Origin: Roseateles chitinivorans
Lineage (GTDB): Bacteria > Pseudomonadota > Gammaproteobacteria > Burkholderiales > Burkholderiaceae_C
NCBI RefSeq assembly: GCF_002761755.1
Contig: NZ_PEOG01000025.1
Span: 1 to 64,000 of the forward strand
Length of the DNA stretch: 64,000 nucleotides
Direction: 5' to 3'
Shown: positions 55,897 to 64,000 of the stretch, piece by piece
How the letters are laid out: every line of letters starts with the position of its first letter
Numbering within the stretch: position 1 is the stretch's first letter
The notes under the pieces: generated by a model
The model's database searches: none
Told to the model about the DNA's origin: nothing
The model's input: the letters and a program-made list of their open reading frames with translations, nothing else
Position numbers and translations under genes: made by a program

Positions 55897-56646
55897 TCAG
55901 CGGTCGCCGCAGCACGGGCAGCGCGGGTCGCGCGCGACCTGCAGGTCGGTCCATTCCATCCGCCGCGCGTCCAGCATCAGCAGCCGGCCCGGCAGCGCGG
56001 AGCCCATGCCGGCGAGCAGCTTGAGCGCCTCGGCCGCCTGCATGCTGCCGATGATGCCCACCAGCGGCGCGAACACGCCCATCACCGCGCAGCGCTGCTC
56101 CTCGGGCGGCTGGTCGGCCGGGAACAGGCAGGCGTAGCAGGGGGACGTCCGCCCGCGGCTGTCGTAGACGCTCAACTGCGCGTCGAAGCCCAGCGCGGCG
56201 CCCGAGACCAGCGGCTTGCCGTGCTTCACGCAGGCAGCGTTGACCAGGTGGCGGGTGGGGAAGTTGTCGGTGCAATCCAGCACGACGTCAGCCTGCGGCA
56301 CGAGCGCGTCCAGCAGCGCGGCGTCGGCCCGCTCGGTGATCGCGCGCACGCGCGGCTCGGGATTGATGGCGGCGATGCCGGCGGCGGCCGACTCGGCCTT
56401 GGGCTGGTCCACCCGGGCCAGGCTGTGCGCGATCTGCCGCTGCAGGTTGGTCACGTCGACGCGGTCATGGTCGACCAGCGTGATGCGCCCGACGCCCGCC
56501 GTGCCCAGGAACAGCGCCGCCGGCGAGCCCAGCCCGCCCGCGCCGATCACCAGCGCATGCGCGTCCAGCAGGCGCTGCTGGCCCTCGACGCCGATGTCGT
56601 CCAGCAGGATGTGGCGCGAGTAGCGCAGCAGTTGGTCGTCATCCAT
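55897..56646 (-). CDS. moeB: MoeB/ThiF-type E1-like adenylyltransferase
   Basis: 249 residues. It adenylates the C-terminus of a ubiquitin-like sulfur carrier (MoaD or ThiS) for molybdopterin or thiamine synthesis. YSRHILLDDIGVEGQQRLL opens the protein, then VIGAGGLGSPAALFLGTAGV (ATP site), DHDRVDVTNLQRQIAH with its Arg, and DCTDNFPTRHLVN. Zinc cysteines are CYAC (about 170) and CPCC near the C-terminus. Which carrier it uses cannot be settled here. Its start is 3 nt from the stop of the DegQ-like protease, so the two are probably co-transcribed. Confidence 0.9.
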   Translation of the reverse strand: MDDDQLLRYSRHILLDDIGVEGQQRLLDAHALVIGAGGLGSPAALFLGTAGVGRITLVDHDRVDVTNLQRQIAHSLARVDQPKAESAAAGIAAINPEPRVRAITERADAALLDALVPQADVVLDCTDNFPTRHLVNAACVKHGKPLVSGAALGFDAQLSVYDSRGRTSPCYACLFPADQPPEEQRCAVMGVFAPLVGIIGSMQAAEALKLLAGMGSALPGRLLMLDARRMEWTDLQVARDPRCPCCGDR

Positions 56647-56649
56647 GGC

Positions 56650-57828
56650 TCATTCCGGCGGGGTCTCGTCGTTGGTCTGCGGCTGGCGCAGCCCCACCTG
56701 CAGCGGCAGCTTGAGCAGCTCCTTGCCGCGCTGCACCGCGATCACCGTCTGGCTCTCCGGCCGGAGCGCCGCCACCACGTTGACCAGTTCCCGCGGCGAG
56801 CGCACCGACCGGCCACCGACCTCGGTGACGACGTCGCCCGCCTCCAGGCCGGCCTTCGCGGCGGGACTGGCCTTGAAGACCTCCTTGACGAGGACGCCGT
56901 GATCGACGGCCAGCTTGAGCGTGTCCACGACCTCCGGGTTGACGTCGCCGGTGATGACGCCGAGCCAGCCGCGCGAGACCTTGCCGTCCTTCACCAGCGC
57001 CTCCAGCACCTGGTAGGCGGAGTCCACCGGGATCGCGAAGCCGATGCCCAGGCTGCCGCCGCCGGTGCGCGAGTAGATCGCGGTGTTGATGCCGACCAGC
57101 CGGCCCTGCACATCGACCAGCGCGCCGCCGGAATTGCCGGGATTGATGGCGGCGTCGGTCTGGATGAAGTTCTCGAAGGTGCTCAGGCCCAGCTGTGTGC
57201 GGCCCAGCGCGCTGACGATGCCGGAGGTGACCGTCTGGCCGACGTTGAAGGGATTGCCGATCGCCAGCACCACGTCGCCGACCTGCAGCTCGCCGGCCTT
57301 GCCGGGATGGATCACCGGCAGCGGTGGCGGCAGGGTGATGCGCAGGACGGCCAGGTCGGTCTCGGGATCCGTGCCGACCAGACGCGCGGCGGTGTCGCGT
57401 CCATCGGCCAGCTGGACACGGATCTCGGTCGCGCCCGAAACGACATGGTTGTTGGTCAGCACGTAGCCGTCCGGCGAGACGATCACGCCCGAGCCCAGGC
57501 CCGTCTGCGGCCGTTGCTGCTGCGGCAGCCGCTTGCCGAAATGGAAACGCAGCCAGGGGTCGGCGTCGATCTCGCGCTGGCTGGGCGCGGGCTTGTTGGC
57601 GAGCACCGCGACGACCGCGGGCGACGCCGCCTGGGCCGCCGCCGCGAAGCTGAACTGAACCGCCGCGCGCGGCGGGGCGCCGGCGGCGGCCGGCAGCGTG
57701 GGCACGACCTTGGGCGCCTCGTGCAGCCATTCCGGCTTGAGCGTCGACACGACGAAGTAGCCGGCCAGCGCCACCGTGGTGGCCTGGGAGAAAATCAGCC
57801 AGGTTTGACGCAAGAGAGATCCTGTCAT
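56650..57828 (-). CDS. DegQ/AlgW-like trypsin-type serine protease with PDZ domain
   Basis: 392 residues, periplasmic, membrane anchored by an uncleaved N-terminal helix (about 8-25, LIFSQATTVALAGYFVV). The protease domain covers about 75-290: His in TNNHVV, Asp in ETDLAVLRI, Ser in NPGNSGGALV. One PDZ domain follows (about 300-380, GLEAGDVVTEVGG). This DegS/AlgW-like layout serves envelope quality control or sigma-E signalling. The ATG at 57828 shares bases with the divergent Nif3 start (CATG) and has no ribosome site. A TTG at 57813 with AGGA 6 nt upstream gives MRQTWLIF and may be the real start. Confidence 0.9.
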   Translation of the reverse strand: MTGSLLRQTWLIFSQATTVALAGYFVVSTLKPEWLHEAPKVVPTLPAAAGAPPRAAVQFSFAAAAQAASPAVVAVLANKPAPSQREIDADPWLRFHFGKRLPQQQRPQTGLGSGVIVSPDGYVLTNNHVVSGATEIRVQLADGRDTAARLVGTDPETDLAVLRITLPPPLPVIHPGKAGELQVGDVVLAIGNPFNVGQTVTSGIVSALGRTQLGLSTFENFIQTDAAINPGNSGGALVDVQGRLVGINTAIYSRTGGGSLGIGFAIPVDSAYQVLEALVKDGKVSRGWLGVITGDVNPEVVDTLKLAVDHGVLVKEVFKASPAAKAGLEAGDVVTEVGGRSVRSPRELVNVVAALRPESQTVIAVQRGKELLKLPLQVGLRQPQTNDETPPE

Positions 57829-58579
57829 GGCACATCGCACGGAGCTGGAGCGGCTGCTCGCCGCCACGCTGGAGCCCACGCGGTTCAAGGATTATGGGCC
57901 GAACGGTCTGCAGGTCGAGGGCCGCGACCAGATCCGGCAACTGGTGTGCGGGGTCACCGCCAGCCTCGCGCTGATCGACGCCGCCATCGAGGCTGGCGCC
58001 GATGCGATCCTGGTCCACCACGGCCTGTTCTGGCGCGGCCAGGACGGCCGCGTCACCGGCTGGATGAAGCAGCGGCTGTCGCGCCTGCTGACGCATGAGA
58101 TCAACCTGTTCGCCTACCACTTGCCGCTGGACGCGCATCCGGAACTCGGCAACAACGCGCAACTGGCGAAACACCTGGGCTGGGCGGCCGATGGCCGCTT
58201 CGGCGAGCAGGACCTGGGCTGCGTCGGCGCGCTGCCGGCCGCGCTCGACACGCTCGATGCGCTGACCGCCCACGTCGGCGAGCGGTTGGGCCGCGCCACC
58301 GTGCAGGCGGCCGGCGACGGCCGGGCGCTGCGCCGCGTGGCCTGGTGCACCGGCGGCGCACAGGGCTACTTCGAAGCCGCCATCGCCGCCGGCGCCGACG
58401 TCTTCATCACCGGCGAGATCTCCGAGCCGCAGGCCCACTACGCCGCCGAGACCGGTGTCGCGTTCATCGCCGCCGGCCATCACGCGACCGAGCGCTACGG
58501 CGTGCAGGCCCTGGGGCGGCAGGTGTCGGAGCAGCTCGGCCTGCACTACCGCTTCATCGACATCCCGAATCCGGCATGA
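57827..58579 (+). CDS. Nif3-like dinuclear metal centre protein
   Basis: 250 residues of the Nif3/YbgI family, hexameric rings with two metals per subunit, often labelled GTP cyclohydrolase type 2 without firm proof. KDYGPNGLQVEG, the metal motif LVHHGLFWRG, HLPLDAHPELGNNAQL and the C-terminal AGHHATERYG are all present. ATG 57827; its first bases overlap the divergent protease start. It overlaps pdxA by four bases (ATGA). Confidence 0.93.
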   Translation: MAHRTELERLLAATLEPTRFKDYGPNGLQVEGRDQIRQLVCGVTASLALIDAAIEAGADAILVHHGLFWRGQDGRVTGWMKQRLSRLLTHEINLFAYHLPLDAHPELGNNAQLAKHLGWAADGRFGEQDLGCVGALPAALDTLDALTAHVGERLGRATVQAAGDGRALRRVAWCTGGAQGYFEAAIAAGADVFITGEISEPQAHYAAETGVAFIAAGHHATERYGVQALGRQVSEQLGLHYRFIDIPNPA

Positions 58580-59607
58580 ACCGGCCATCTCCTTCTTCCG
58601 CGCGCCCCCTGCTCCTGACGATGGGCGACGCCTGCGGCATCGGCCCCGAGATCGCCGTCGCGGCCTGGGCGCGCGACCGTGGCACGGACCTGCGCCTGGT
58701 GGGTGACGTCGCGGTCTTCCGGCGCGCGCTCGGCATCGTGGGCCTGGACCTGCCGCTGGCGGTGCTCGAGCATGCCGACGATGTCGCCCCGCCGGACTGC
58801 CTGCCGGTCTGGCAGCCGCCGGGCCTGCCCGCGGACCTGGTCGGCCAGCCGCTGGGCCGCGTCAGCGCGGTGGCCGGCGGGGCGGCGGCGCGCTGCATCG
58901 TCGCGGCGGTGCATGAGCAGCAGGCCGGCCGCTCGCGAGCGCTGGTCACTGCGCCCATCCACAAGGAGGCGCTGCATGCCGGCGGCATCGACCATCCCGG
59001 CCACACCGAACTGCTGCAGGCGCTGTGCGCGGACGCGCAGGGCCAGTTGCCGCCGGTGCGCATGATGCTGGCCAACGACGAACTGCGGGTGGTGCTGGTG
59101 ACGATTCACGTGGCCCTGCGCCAGGCGGTCGACCAGATCACGACGGGGCGGGTGCTGCAGACGATCCGCATCACCGACGCCGCGTTGCGCCGCGCCGGCC
59201 TGGATGCGCCGCGCATCGCCGTGGCGGGCCTGAATCCGCACGCCGGCGAGGGCGGCCTGTTCGGCACCGAGGAGATCGAGCACATCGCGCCGGCGATCGC
59301 CCAGGCGCGGACGCTGGGCATCGATGCCCAGGGGCCGTTCGCACCGGACACGGTGTTCATGCGGGCGCGCCATGCACCGCCGCGGCATGTCGGCGAATTC
59401 GACGCGGTCGTGGCGATGACCCACGACCAGGGGCTGATCCCGGTGAAGTACCTGGGCGTGGAGGAGGGCGTCAACGTGACCCTGGGCCTGCCGCTGGTGC
59501 GAACCAGCCCCGATCACGGCACCGCCTTCGACATCGCCGGCACCGGCCGCGCGGACCCCTCCAGCATGGTCGCGGCGATCCGCATGGCGCGCGCCATGTC
59601 GGCCTGA
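58576..59607 (+). CDS. pdxA: 4-hydroxythreonine-4-phosphate dehydrogenase
   Basis: 343 residues. It oxidises 4-phosphohydroxy-L-threonine in pyridoxal phosphate synthesis. LLTMGDACGIGPEI opens the fold; the usual motif is GDPAGIGPE, so Pro is replaced by Ala-Cys here. Metal and substrate residues appear in APIHKEALHAGG, HPGHTELL, GLNPHAGEGGLFG and HDQGLIPVKYLG, with RTSPDHGTAFDIAG near the end. Translationally coupled to the Nif3 gene. Confidence 0.95.
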   Translation: MNRPSPSSARPLLLTMGDACGIGPEIAVAAWARDRGTDLRLVGDVAVFRRALGIVGLDLPLAVLEHADDVAPPDCLPVWQPPGLPADLVGQPLGRVSAVAGGAAARCIVAAVHEQQAGRSRALVTAPIHKEALHAGGIDHPGHTELLQALCADAQGQLPPVRMMLANDELRVVLVTIHVALRQAVDQITTGRVLQTIRITDAALRRAGLDAPRIAVAGLNPHAGEGGLFGTEEIEHIAPAIAQARTLGIDAQGPFAPDTVFMRARHAPPRHVGEFDAVVAMTHDQGLIPVKYLGVEEGVNVTLGLPLVRTSPDHGTAFDIAGTGRADPSSMVAAIRMARAMSA

Positions 59608-59720
59608 GCGCCGCTCGCGCGCTGGGTGGGACTCCCCCTCCGGAGGGAGTCGGACAGCGTGGAGTCCGCCTCCGTCGACGCCCATAATCGCCGCCATCCA
59701 TATCGACAGGGGGAGCCAGG

Positions 59721-60386
59721 ATGGAGATCGGGATGATGAGGAGGTGGGCGCGATCCTCGCGGCTGGCCGCGCTGGCGCTGGCCGGCGTGATGCAGTTCGG
59801 CGTGCTGGGCACGGCCTCGGCGCAGGAGGTGCATCAGGCGCTGAACGTCTGGTTCGACGTGCTGTTCGACGAGAACGGCCAGGTCACGGACATCAAGCCG
59901 ATCGACGAGGCATCGCAGTCGGCGGCGTTCTGGCGACAGATGACGGCGCGCCTGCAGAAGGCCAGGATTCAGCCCCGGCAGGAGGAAGGCCGGAACGCCA
60001 GCTTCCGCACCGGCGTGCAGCTGTTCCTGAACGTCGACAAGGAGAAGTCCACGGTGGCCATCGGCTCGATGCAGATGGTGCCGATCCCGACGAAGCTGTA
60101 TTTCGCCGCCTACCCGAAGGACGCCGCAGAGAACGCTGGCTGGGAAGGCGAGCTCAAGATGATCTGCCGCGTCGGTACCGACGGCACCTGCGTGCAGGCG
60201 ACGGTGGAGATGCCGGCGGGCATGCCGGAGTCGGTGCGCCGCTTCGGGCGGGCGTCGATGGAGCAGTGGCGCTTCAAGCCGCAGGAGGTCAACGGCAAGC
60301 CGGTCGAGGGCGAGTACGTCCACCTGATGCGGCTGAAGACCACCGACGACCTGCCGGTGGATTTCCGCGAGCCGCGCAAGCTGTGA
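59721..60386 (+). CDS. Exported protein with TonB C-terminal-like domain
   Basis: 221 residues. A signal peptide (about 1-34) ends in GTASAQE. The mature part has two halves; the second (about 140-205) has the pattern of a TonB C-terminal domain, with an EGELKMICRVGTDGTC strand, a ASMEQWRFKPQEVNGKPVEG block and Arg/Trp spacing as in TonB proteins. There is no membrane anchor besides the signal and no proline spacer, so it is not a canonical TonB. A CATAAT -10-like box lies about 35 bp upstream. Function unknown; a periplasmic interaction domain is likely. Confidence 0.65.
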   Translation: MEIGMMRRWARSSRLAALALAGVMQFGVLGTASAQEVHQALNVWFDVLFDENGQVTDIKPIDEASQSAAFWRQMTARLQKARIQPRQEEGRNASFRTGVQLFLNVDKEKSTVAIGSMQMVPIPTKLYFAAYPKDAAENAGWEGELKMICRVGTDGTCVQATVEMPAGMPESVRRFGRASMEQWRFKPQEVNGKPVEGEYVHLMRLKTTDDLPVDFREPRKL

Positions 60387-60436
60387 CCTTCCGCAGCGGC
60401 CGGCCGGGCCGGTCGGTCCGGGCGCCGGTCGGCGCC

Positions 60437-62875
60437 TCAGGACGCCTTGGCGCCCAGCGCCGCGAGCTGCTGCCGCGCGCGCGCGGTGGCCCGCTCCAGC
60501 AGGTAGGCATGCTCGAAGGCGCGCAGTCGCTCCGCCTCGCAGAGCTTGCGCAGCATCCGCGCCGTCATCGTCAGCGTCTCCTGATGCTTGTTGCCGTGGG
60601 TGAAGATGAAGAAGCTGCGAGTCGCGCTGATATGGGCCAGCCGCACCTTGATCCAGTCGCCATCGCGGTGCATCCGGTAGGCCGTGCCGATCTGCAGGTG
60701 ATCGATCAGCAGCTCGCCGGCCGGGGGTGACGGATCTTCCTCGGCGGCGGGCAGACCGTCGATGCTGATGTCCACCGCCTGCAGCGGTTGCTGTTCGTCG
60801 GCGCCCAGGTCGAGGTCGATGTCGACATGGCCGTCCCAGTCGACATGCTCGTCCTGCACCAGGCCGAGCTGGCGGGCCTCCTCCTCGGACAGCTTCTCGC
60901 TCAGGTCGAGGTCCAGCGGCATGGCGCCGGGAGCGGGCAGGTCCTGCTCGCGCGGCGGCGCCATGCCGAACACGGACTCCAGCTGCTTGGCCAGCAGGTT
61001 GTACTCGAGCGGGCTGAGCGCCTGGCCCTTCAGCGAATCGGCGTGCGCCGGCAGCAGCTCGGCGAAGAACTTCTTGCGGTCCGGTTCCGGCCAGCGGATC
61101 AGGTCCAGGCCTTCGTTGAGCGTGCGCATCAGCACCGGCAGCGAGGCCAGGAAGGCCTGGCGCTGCTGCGGCGTGGTCTTGGGCTGGACCGACAACACCA
61201 GATCGCGGCCCATCTGGCGCAGGCGGTCGACCAACGCGGCGTCCAGGTCCGGATGCCGCGACGCATGCACCAGCACCTCGCTCCAGGTCTGGGTGAGGAA
61301 GTCGCGCAGGAAGTCCCGCATGTCGACGTTCGCCATCGCCTGCTGCAGCTGCTGCATGTAGCGGCGCTGCAGGCGCAGTTCGGTCTCCTTGCGCTCCAGC
61401 AACGCGGCCGCGTCGCCCTGGGCCTTGAGGGCCTCGGAGGTCTGGTCCTCGATGAAATGCTCGAGCTGGACCAGCTTGGACTCGTAGAGGTCCATGCGGT
61501 CGAAGTCGCCGCTGACGACGTCCTGGACCAGTTCACGCACCAGCGCGAGGAAGGACTTGCCGGGGTCCTCGGTGAAGTCGTCGTAGGCCGCGGCCAGGGT
61601 GGCGATGCGGTTGACCAGGCGACGCACCGGATGCCGGCGCGAGGAGAAGAACGAGCGGTCGCCCAGCGCCGCGCGCAGCACCGGCAGCTGCAGCCGGGCG
61701 ATCTGCTGCGCCATCAGCGGCGGCAGCTTGGCGTCGGACAGGATCTGGTCGAACAGGCCGGCGACCACGTCGATCACCATGTGGTCGAGCGAGCCGTTGG
61801 TCGCCTGCCGCAGTTCGTCGCGATGCAGGTGGATCAGGTTGGGCGGCAGCACGAGCGGCGCGCCTTCGACATAGGTGCCGGGATCGCTGTCCCAGGACTG
61901 CCACTGGCTGTTCGCCGGGAGGCCGCCGCCCGTGGTCGGGCCGCCGAGGCCGATGGCCGGCGTCTGCGCCAGCCGGCGCAGCAACTCCATCAGTTGGGCA
62001 TCGAGCGCGCCGCCGAAACCGCCGCCGGCATAGGCGCCGCCACCGGTCGACGGGTAACCGCCATGGCCACTGCCCTGGAAGCCACCGGCCACCGTGTGCA
62101 GGTTGCCGGCGCGACTGCCGTGCAGCGGGTGGAGCGCCCCGGGCATCGTCGCGTACCGGCTGTCGTGCAGGGGAACGCCGGAGGTCGTGGCGCCTTGCAC
62201 CGAATGGCCACTGCCACCGCTACTGCCGCGTGCAGTGCCGGCGGTCCCTCGCACACGCAGGTCCTGCGGGCGCAGGCCGCGGCTGCGGAAGAGGCCGGCC
62301 ACGTCGGCATAGCAGGCGCGCATCTCCAGTGCGAGCGCGCGGGTGAGTTCGTCGGTCAGCACCTGGCGGGTGTCGGCGTCGTCGGTGACGGCATTGACCC
62401 CTTCGATCAGCGCCTGCGCGATCGCCTGCGGCCGCAGCGGATGGCGGTCCTCGGCCACCCCCGGGATGTCGCCCATGTAGGAGTTGACCTCGCGCAGCTC
62501 CCACTCGCTCTGGTGGCCCAGGGCCAGGCCGATGCGATCGGTGGCGACCAGGGTGTTCACCTGGTCGTCGTCCATCAGCGAGAGCTCGTCCCACTGGGTC
62601 GGCTTGGGCGCAGCACGCGACGTGCCCGCGGCCGCCGAGCCGCCCGACGGCGTTTCCGCCGCCTGCTGTCGCATCGATTGGTCGAAGCGCTGCGAGAACA
62701 GCGCCTGGTGCTTGCGGAAGATGAATTGCGCGGACAGCAGCGCATCCCGCCGCTTGGCCTGCCCGGAGGACAGTGCGGCGAGACCCAGACCTTCGGCGCC
62801 GCGCTCCGCGGCTTGTTCCGCCGCCAGGCGCACGCGCTGCAGCGCCGCGTCGACGTGGGGGTTCAGACGATTCAT
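60437..62875 (-). CDS. DUF1631 family protein
   Basis: 812 residues, a large cytoplasmic protein characteristic of beta- and gammaproteobacteria. N-terminal QFIFRKHQALFSQRFDQ and MDDDQVNTLVATDRI, a central FLALVRELVQDVVSGDFDRM, and the C-terminal TAYRMHRDGDWIKVRLAHIS with FTHGNKHQETLTMTARMLRK are family landmarks. A Gly/His/Ser-rich, low-complexity insert lies at about 225-330. The C-terminal part may bind nucleotide signals as PilZ-like folds do, which is inferred. ATG 62875 is used; a start 12 codons upstream lacks support. Confidence 0.9.
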   Translation of the reverse strand: MNRLNPHVDAALQRVRLAAEQAAERGAEGLGLAALSSGQAKRRDALLSAQFIFRKHQALFSQRFDQSMRQQAAETPSGGSAAAGTSRAAPKPTQWDELSLMDDDQVNTLVATDRIGLALGHQSEWELREVNSYMGDIPGVAEDRHPLRPQAIAQALIEGVNAVTDDADTRQVLTDELTRALALEMRACYADVAGLFRSRGLRPQDLRVRGTAGTARGSSGGSGHSVQGATTSGVPLHDSRYATMPGALHPLHGSRAGNLHTVAGGFQGSGHGGYPSTGGGAYAGGGFGGALDAQLMELLRRLAQTPAIGLGGPTTGGGLPANSQWQSWDSDPGTYVEGAPLVLPPNLIHLHRDELRQATNGSLDHMVIDVVAGLFDQILSDAKLPPLMAQQIARLQLPVLRAALGDRSFFSSRRHPVRRLVNRIATLAAAYDDFTEDPGKSFLALVRELVQDVVSGDFDRMDLYESKLVQLEHFIEDQTSEALKAQGDAAALLERKETELRLQRRYMQQLQQAMANVDMRDFLRDFLTQTWSEVLVHASRHPDLDAALVDRLRQMGRDLVLSVQPKTTPQQRQAFLASLPVLMRTLNEGLDLIRWPEPDRKKFFAELLPAHADSLKGQALSPLEYNLLAKQLESVFGMAPPREQDLPAPGAMPLDLDLSEKLSEEEARQLGLVQDEHVDWDGHVDIDLDLGADEQQPLQAVDISIDGLPAAEEDPSPPAGELLIDHLQIGTAYRMHRDGDWIKVRLAHISATRSFFIFTHGNKHQETLTMTARMLRKLCEAERLRAFEHAYLLERATARARQQLAALGAKAS

Positions 62876-62992
62876 CGAGGCTTCAGGCACATTGTGGTGA
62901 CCGCACCACATGACAAGTATCGGCGATGGCCATCCCTCGTCCGGGTGGGGCTCACCCGGCTTGTGCGCAAAAGGTGACGATTGATGAAAGCT

Positions 62993-63436
62993 TTACGCTT
63001 TGTCACGTCTCAGCGCGTCGCGAATCTCGCGAAGCAGCTGGATGTCTTCCGGCGGGGGCGCCGGCTCTGCCGGGGCGGCGGGCGTGTCGCGCTTGAGGCG
63101 GTTCACCTGTTTCACCATCACGAAAATGATGAAGGCCAGGATGATGAAGTTCAGCAGCACCGTCAGGAAGTTGCCGTAGGCGAAGAGCGGGACGCCGGCC
63201 TTGGTGAGCGCCTCGTAGGTCATCGGGCCGGTGTAGTTGGCCGGCGGGTCCGACAGAAGGATGAAGTAGCTGCTGAAGTCCAGCCCACCGACCGCCTTGC
63301 CGATGATCGGCATGATCAGGTCCTTGACCACCGAGTCCACGATCTTGCCGAAGGCGGCGCCGATGATCACGCCGACGGCGAGGTCCATGACGTTGCCCTT
63401 GACGGCGAACTCACGGAATTCGGTCAAAAAACCCAT
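62993..63436 (-). CDS. mscL: Large-conductance mechanosensitive channel
   Basis: 147 residues. It releases solutes during osmotic downshock as a pentamer in the inner membrane. It begins [21 protein letters not shown] with TM1 ([17 protein letters not shown]), then a periplasmic loop, TM2 at about 80-105 ([15 protein letters not shown]) and the charged C-terminal helix [12 protein letters not shown]. The ATG at 63436 has GGAGCAAACG upstream. It diverges from petA. Confidence 0.97.
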   Translation of the reverse strand: MGFLTEFREFAVKGNVMDLAVGVIIGAAFGKIVDSVVKDLIMPIIGKAVGGLDFSSYFILLSDPPANYTGPMTYEALTKAGVPLFAYGNFLTVLLNFIILAFIIFVMVKQVNRLKRDTPAAPAEPAPPPEDIQLLREIRDALRRDKA

Positions 63437-63541
63437 CGTTTGCTCCTTGTGCTCCACGTGTGCGAAGGCGCCCACTACCAAGCGCTTTCCCGGGTGGCCC
63501 TCCGCCTCCGGGCAAGCATCCTAACGGCGTTTGCGCCACGA

Positions 63542-63574
63542 CCGATGTCAACGTGGTGCACCGATGCACATCGG
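63542..63574. promoter_or_regulatory. Nested inverted repeats in the mscL-petA gap
   Basis: Inner hairpin GTGCA-CCGA-TGCAC (63556-63569) is framed by CCGAT (63542-63546) and ATCGG (63570-63574). It lies about 40 bp upstream of a petA -10-like box, so it could be an operator. Confidence 0.4.
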
Positions 63575-63609
63575 TAGAGCGCCTAGGGGCGGCCCGGAAC
63601 TTTCTTACC

Positions 63610-63615
63610 TAGAAT
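63610..63615 (+). promoter_or_regulatory. Candidate petA -10 box (TAGAAT)
   Basis: TAGAAT lies about 41 bp before the petA ATG. No clear -35 was found. Confidence 0.4.
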
Positions 63616-63656
63616 CATTGGTTGCCCCTGATCAGAAGTTCCCTGTAAGGACCCTC

Positions 63657-64000
63657 ATGAGTGACCCACAAGTGGACCAAGGCAAGCGCACCTGGCTCAT
63701 CGCCACCGGCTGCGCGGGAGCAGTAGGCGGCGTGGCCACCGCCGTCCCGTTCGTCAGCACCTTCGCTCCCAGCGAGCGGGCCAAGGCGGCTGGCGCCGCC
63801 GTCGAAGTGGACATCGGCGGACTCGCCCCCGGTCAGAAGCTGACCGTCGAGTGGCGCGGCAAGCCGGTGTGGATCGTCCATCGGACCAAGGAGCAGCTGG
63901 ACGCGCTCAAGTCCAACGACGCGGACCTCGCGGATCCGCAGTCCGACCGCAAGGCCTTTCCCATCCCCGAGTACGCCAAGAACGAGTGGCGCTCGCGCAA
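63657..64000 (+). CDS. petA: Ubiquinol-cytochrome c reductase iron-sulfur subunit (partial)
   Basis: First 114 codons of the Rieske protein of the cytochrome bc1 complex; the cluster-binding domain is beyond the window. After MSDPQVDQGKRTWLIATG comes the membrane anchor (about 13-38, VGGVATAVPFVSTF), a Tat-type signal-anchor with Lys-Arg rather than twin Arg. Then SERAKAAGAAVEVDIGGL, RGKPVWIVHRTKEQLDAL and FPIPEYAKNEW match Rieske proteins of betaproteobacteria. AAGGA lies 7 nt before the ATG. Confidence 0.95.
   Translation, partial: MSDPQVDQGKRTWLIATGCAGAVGGVATAVPFVSTFAPSERAKAAGAAVEVDIGGLAPGQKLTVEWRGKPVWIVHRTKEQLDALKSNDADLADPQSDRKAFPIPEYAKNEWRSR

Noticed and set aside
59721..60386. Canonical TonB energy transducer
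   Set aside because: It lacks the N-terminal membrane anchor plus Pro-rich spacer and has no exbB/exbD neighbours; only the C-terminal domain pattern fits.

Overview
The window is about 64 kb of very GC-rich, tightly packed bacterial DNA with Proteobacteria-type genes. It most likely comes from a betaproteobacterium of the order Burkholderiales, of the Roseateles/Mitsuaria/Rubrivivax kind. This is inferred from gene order (ubiJ-ubiB, fmdB-DUF502-aspS, nudB-endonuclease-clsB, protease-Nif3 and mscL-petA runs), a DUF1631 protein, an EpsL-type outer-membrane protein and a complete hut cluster using the formylglutamate branch. No rRNA, tRNA, CRISPR array, phage or insertion sequence was recognised.

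Layout. (1) 1-11929, minus strand: one end of an exopolysaccharide operon. It starts with an undecaprenyl-phosphate sugar phosphotransferase and an EpsL-like barrel, then sugar-nucleotide genes (galE, manC, a UDP-HexNAc 6-dehydrogenase, rfbBDAC, wecB), and leaves the window in an acyltransferase. (2) 12119-35493, plus-strand housekeeping backbone (ubiJ, ubiB, fmdB, DUF502, aspS, nudB, endonuclease-like, clsB) broken by two accessory insertions. The first (14255-17082) holds an ECF sigma factor, an orphan 73-residue SpoA (FliN/SctQ-like) protein and a sodium:solute symporter. The second (20158-32545) holds a helical-repeat protein and a minus-strand block of two giant repeat proteins, an orphan FlgH-like L-ring lipoprotein, another lipoprotein and a small alanine/glycine-rich protein. 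(3) 35538-36908: an exported esterase. (4) 36990-46818: histidine utilisation. permease-hutU-hutH diverge from hutC-hutD-hutI-hutG-hutF, with a HutC-type operator inside the permease promoter. (5) 46907-51904: two tandem duplicate chemoreceptors and a diguanylate cyclase. (6) 52016-64000: mixed housekeeping genes (DUF429, ketopantoate reductase, arginase, LOG protein, MoeB/ThiF-type E1, DegQ-like protease, Nif3, pdxA, a TonB-like protein, DUF1631, mscL, and the start of petA).

The most unusual part is 21468-32545. The two giant proteins are paralogues: both have an N-terminal hydrophobic segment, a Pro-rich stalk, Ig-like repeats and a Calx-beta module, and they share a C-terminal tail of about 32 residues and an upstream DNA motif. 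The second giant lacks about 480 residues present in the first. They lie beside a FlgH homologue with no flagellar neighbours. A second C-ring/secretion-type orphan (SpoA) and an ECF sigma factor sit in the other insertion of the same backbone. The genes look like parts of a surface or secretion system whose other parts lie elsewhere, but this cannot be shown from the window alone.
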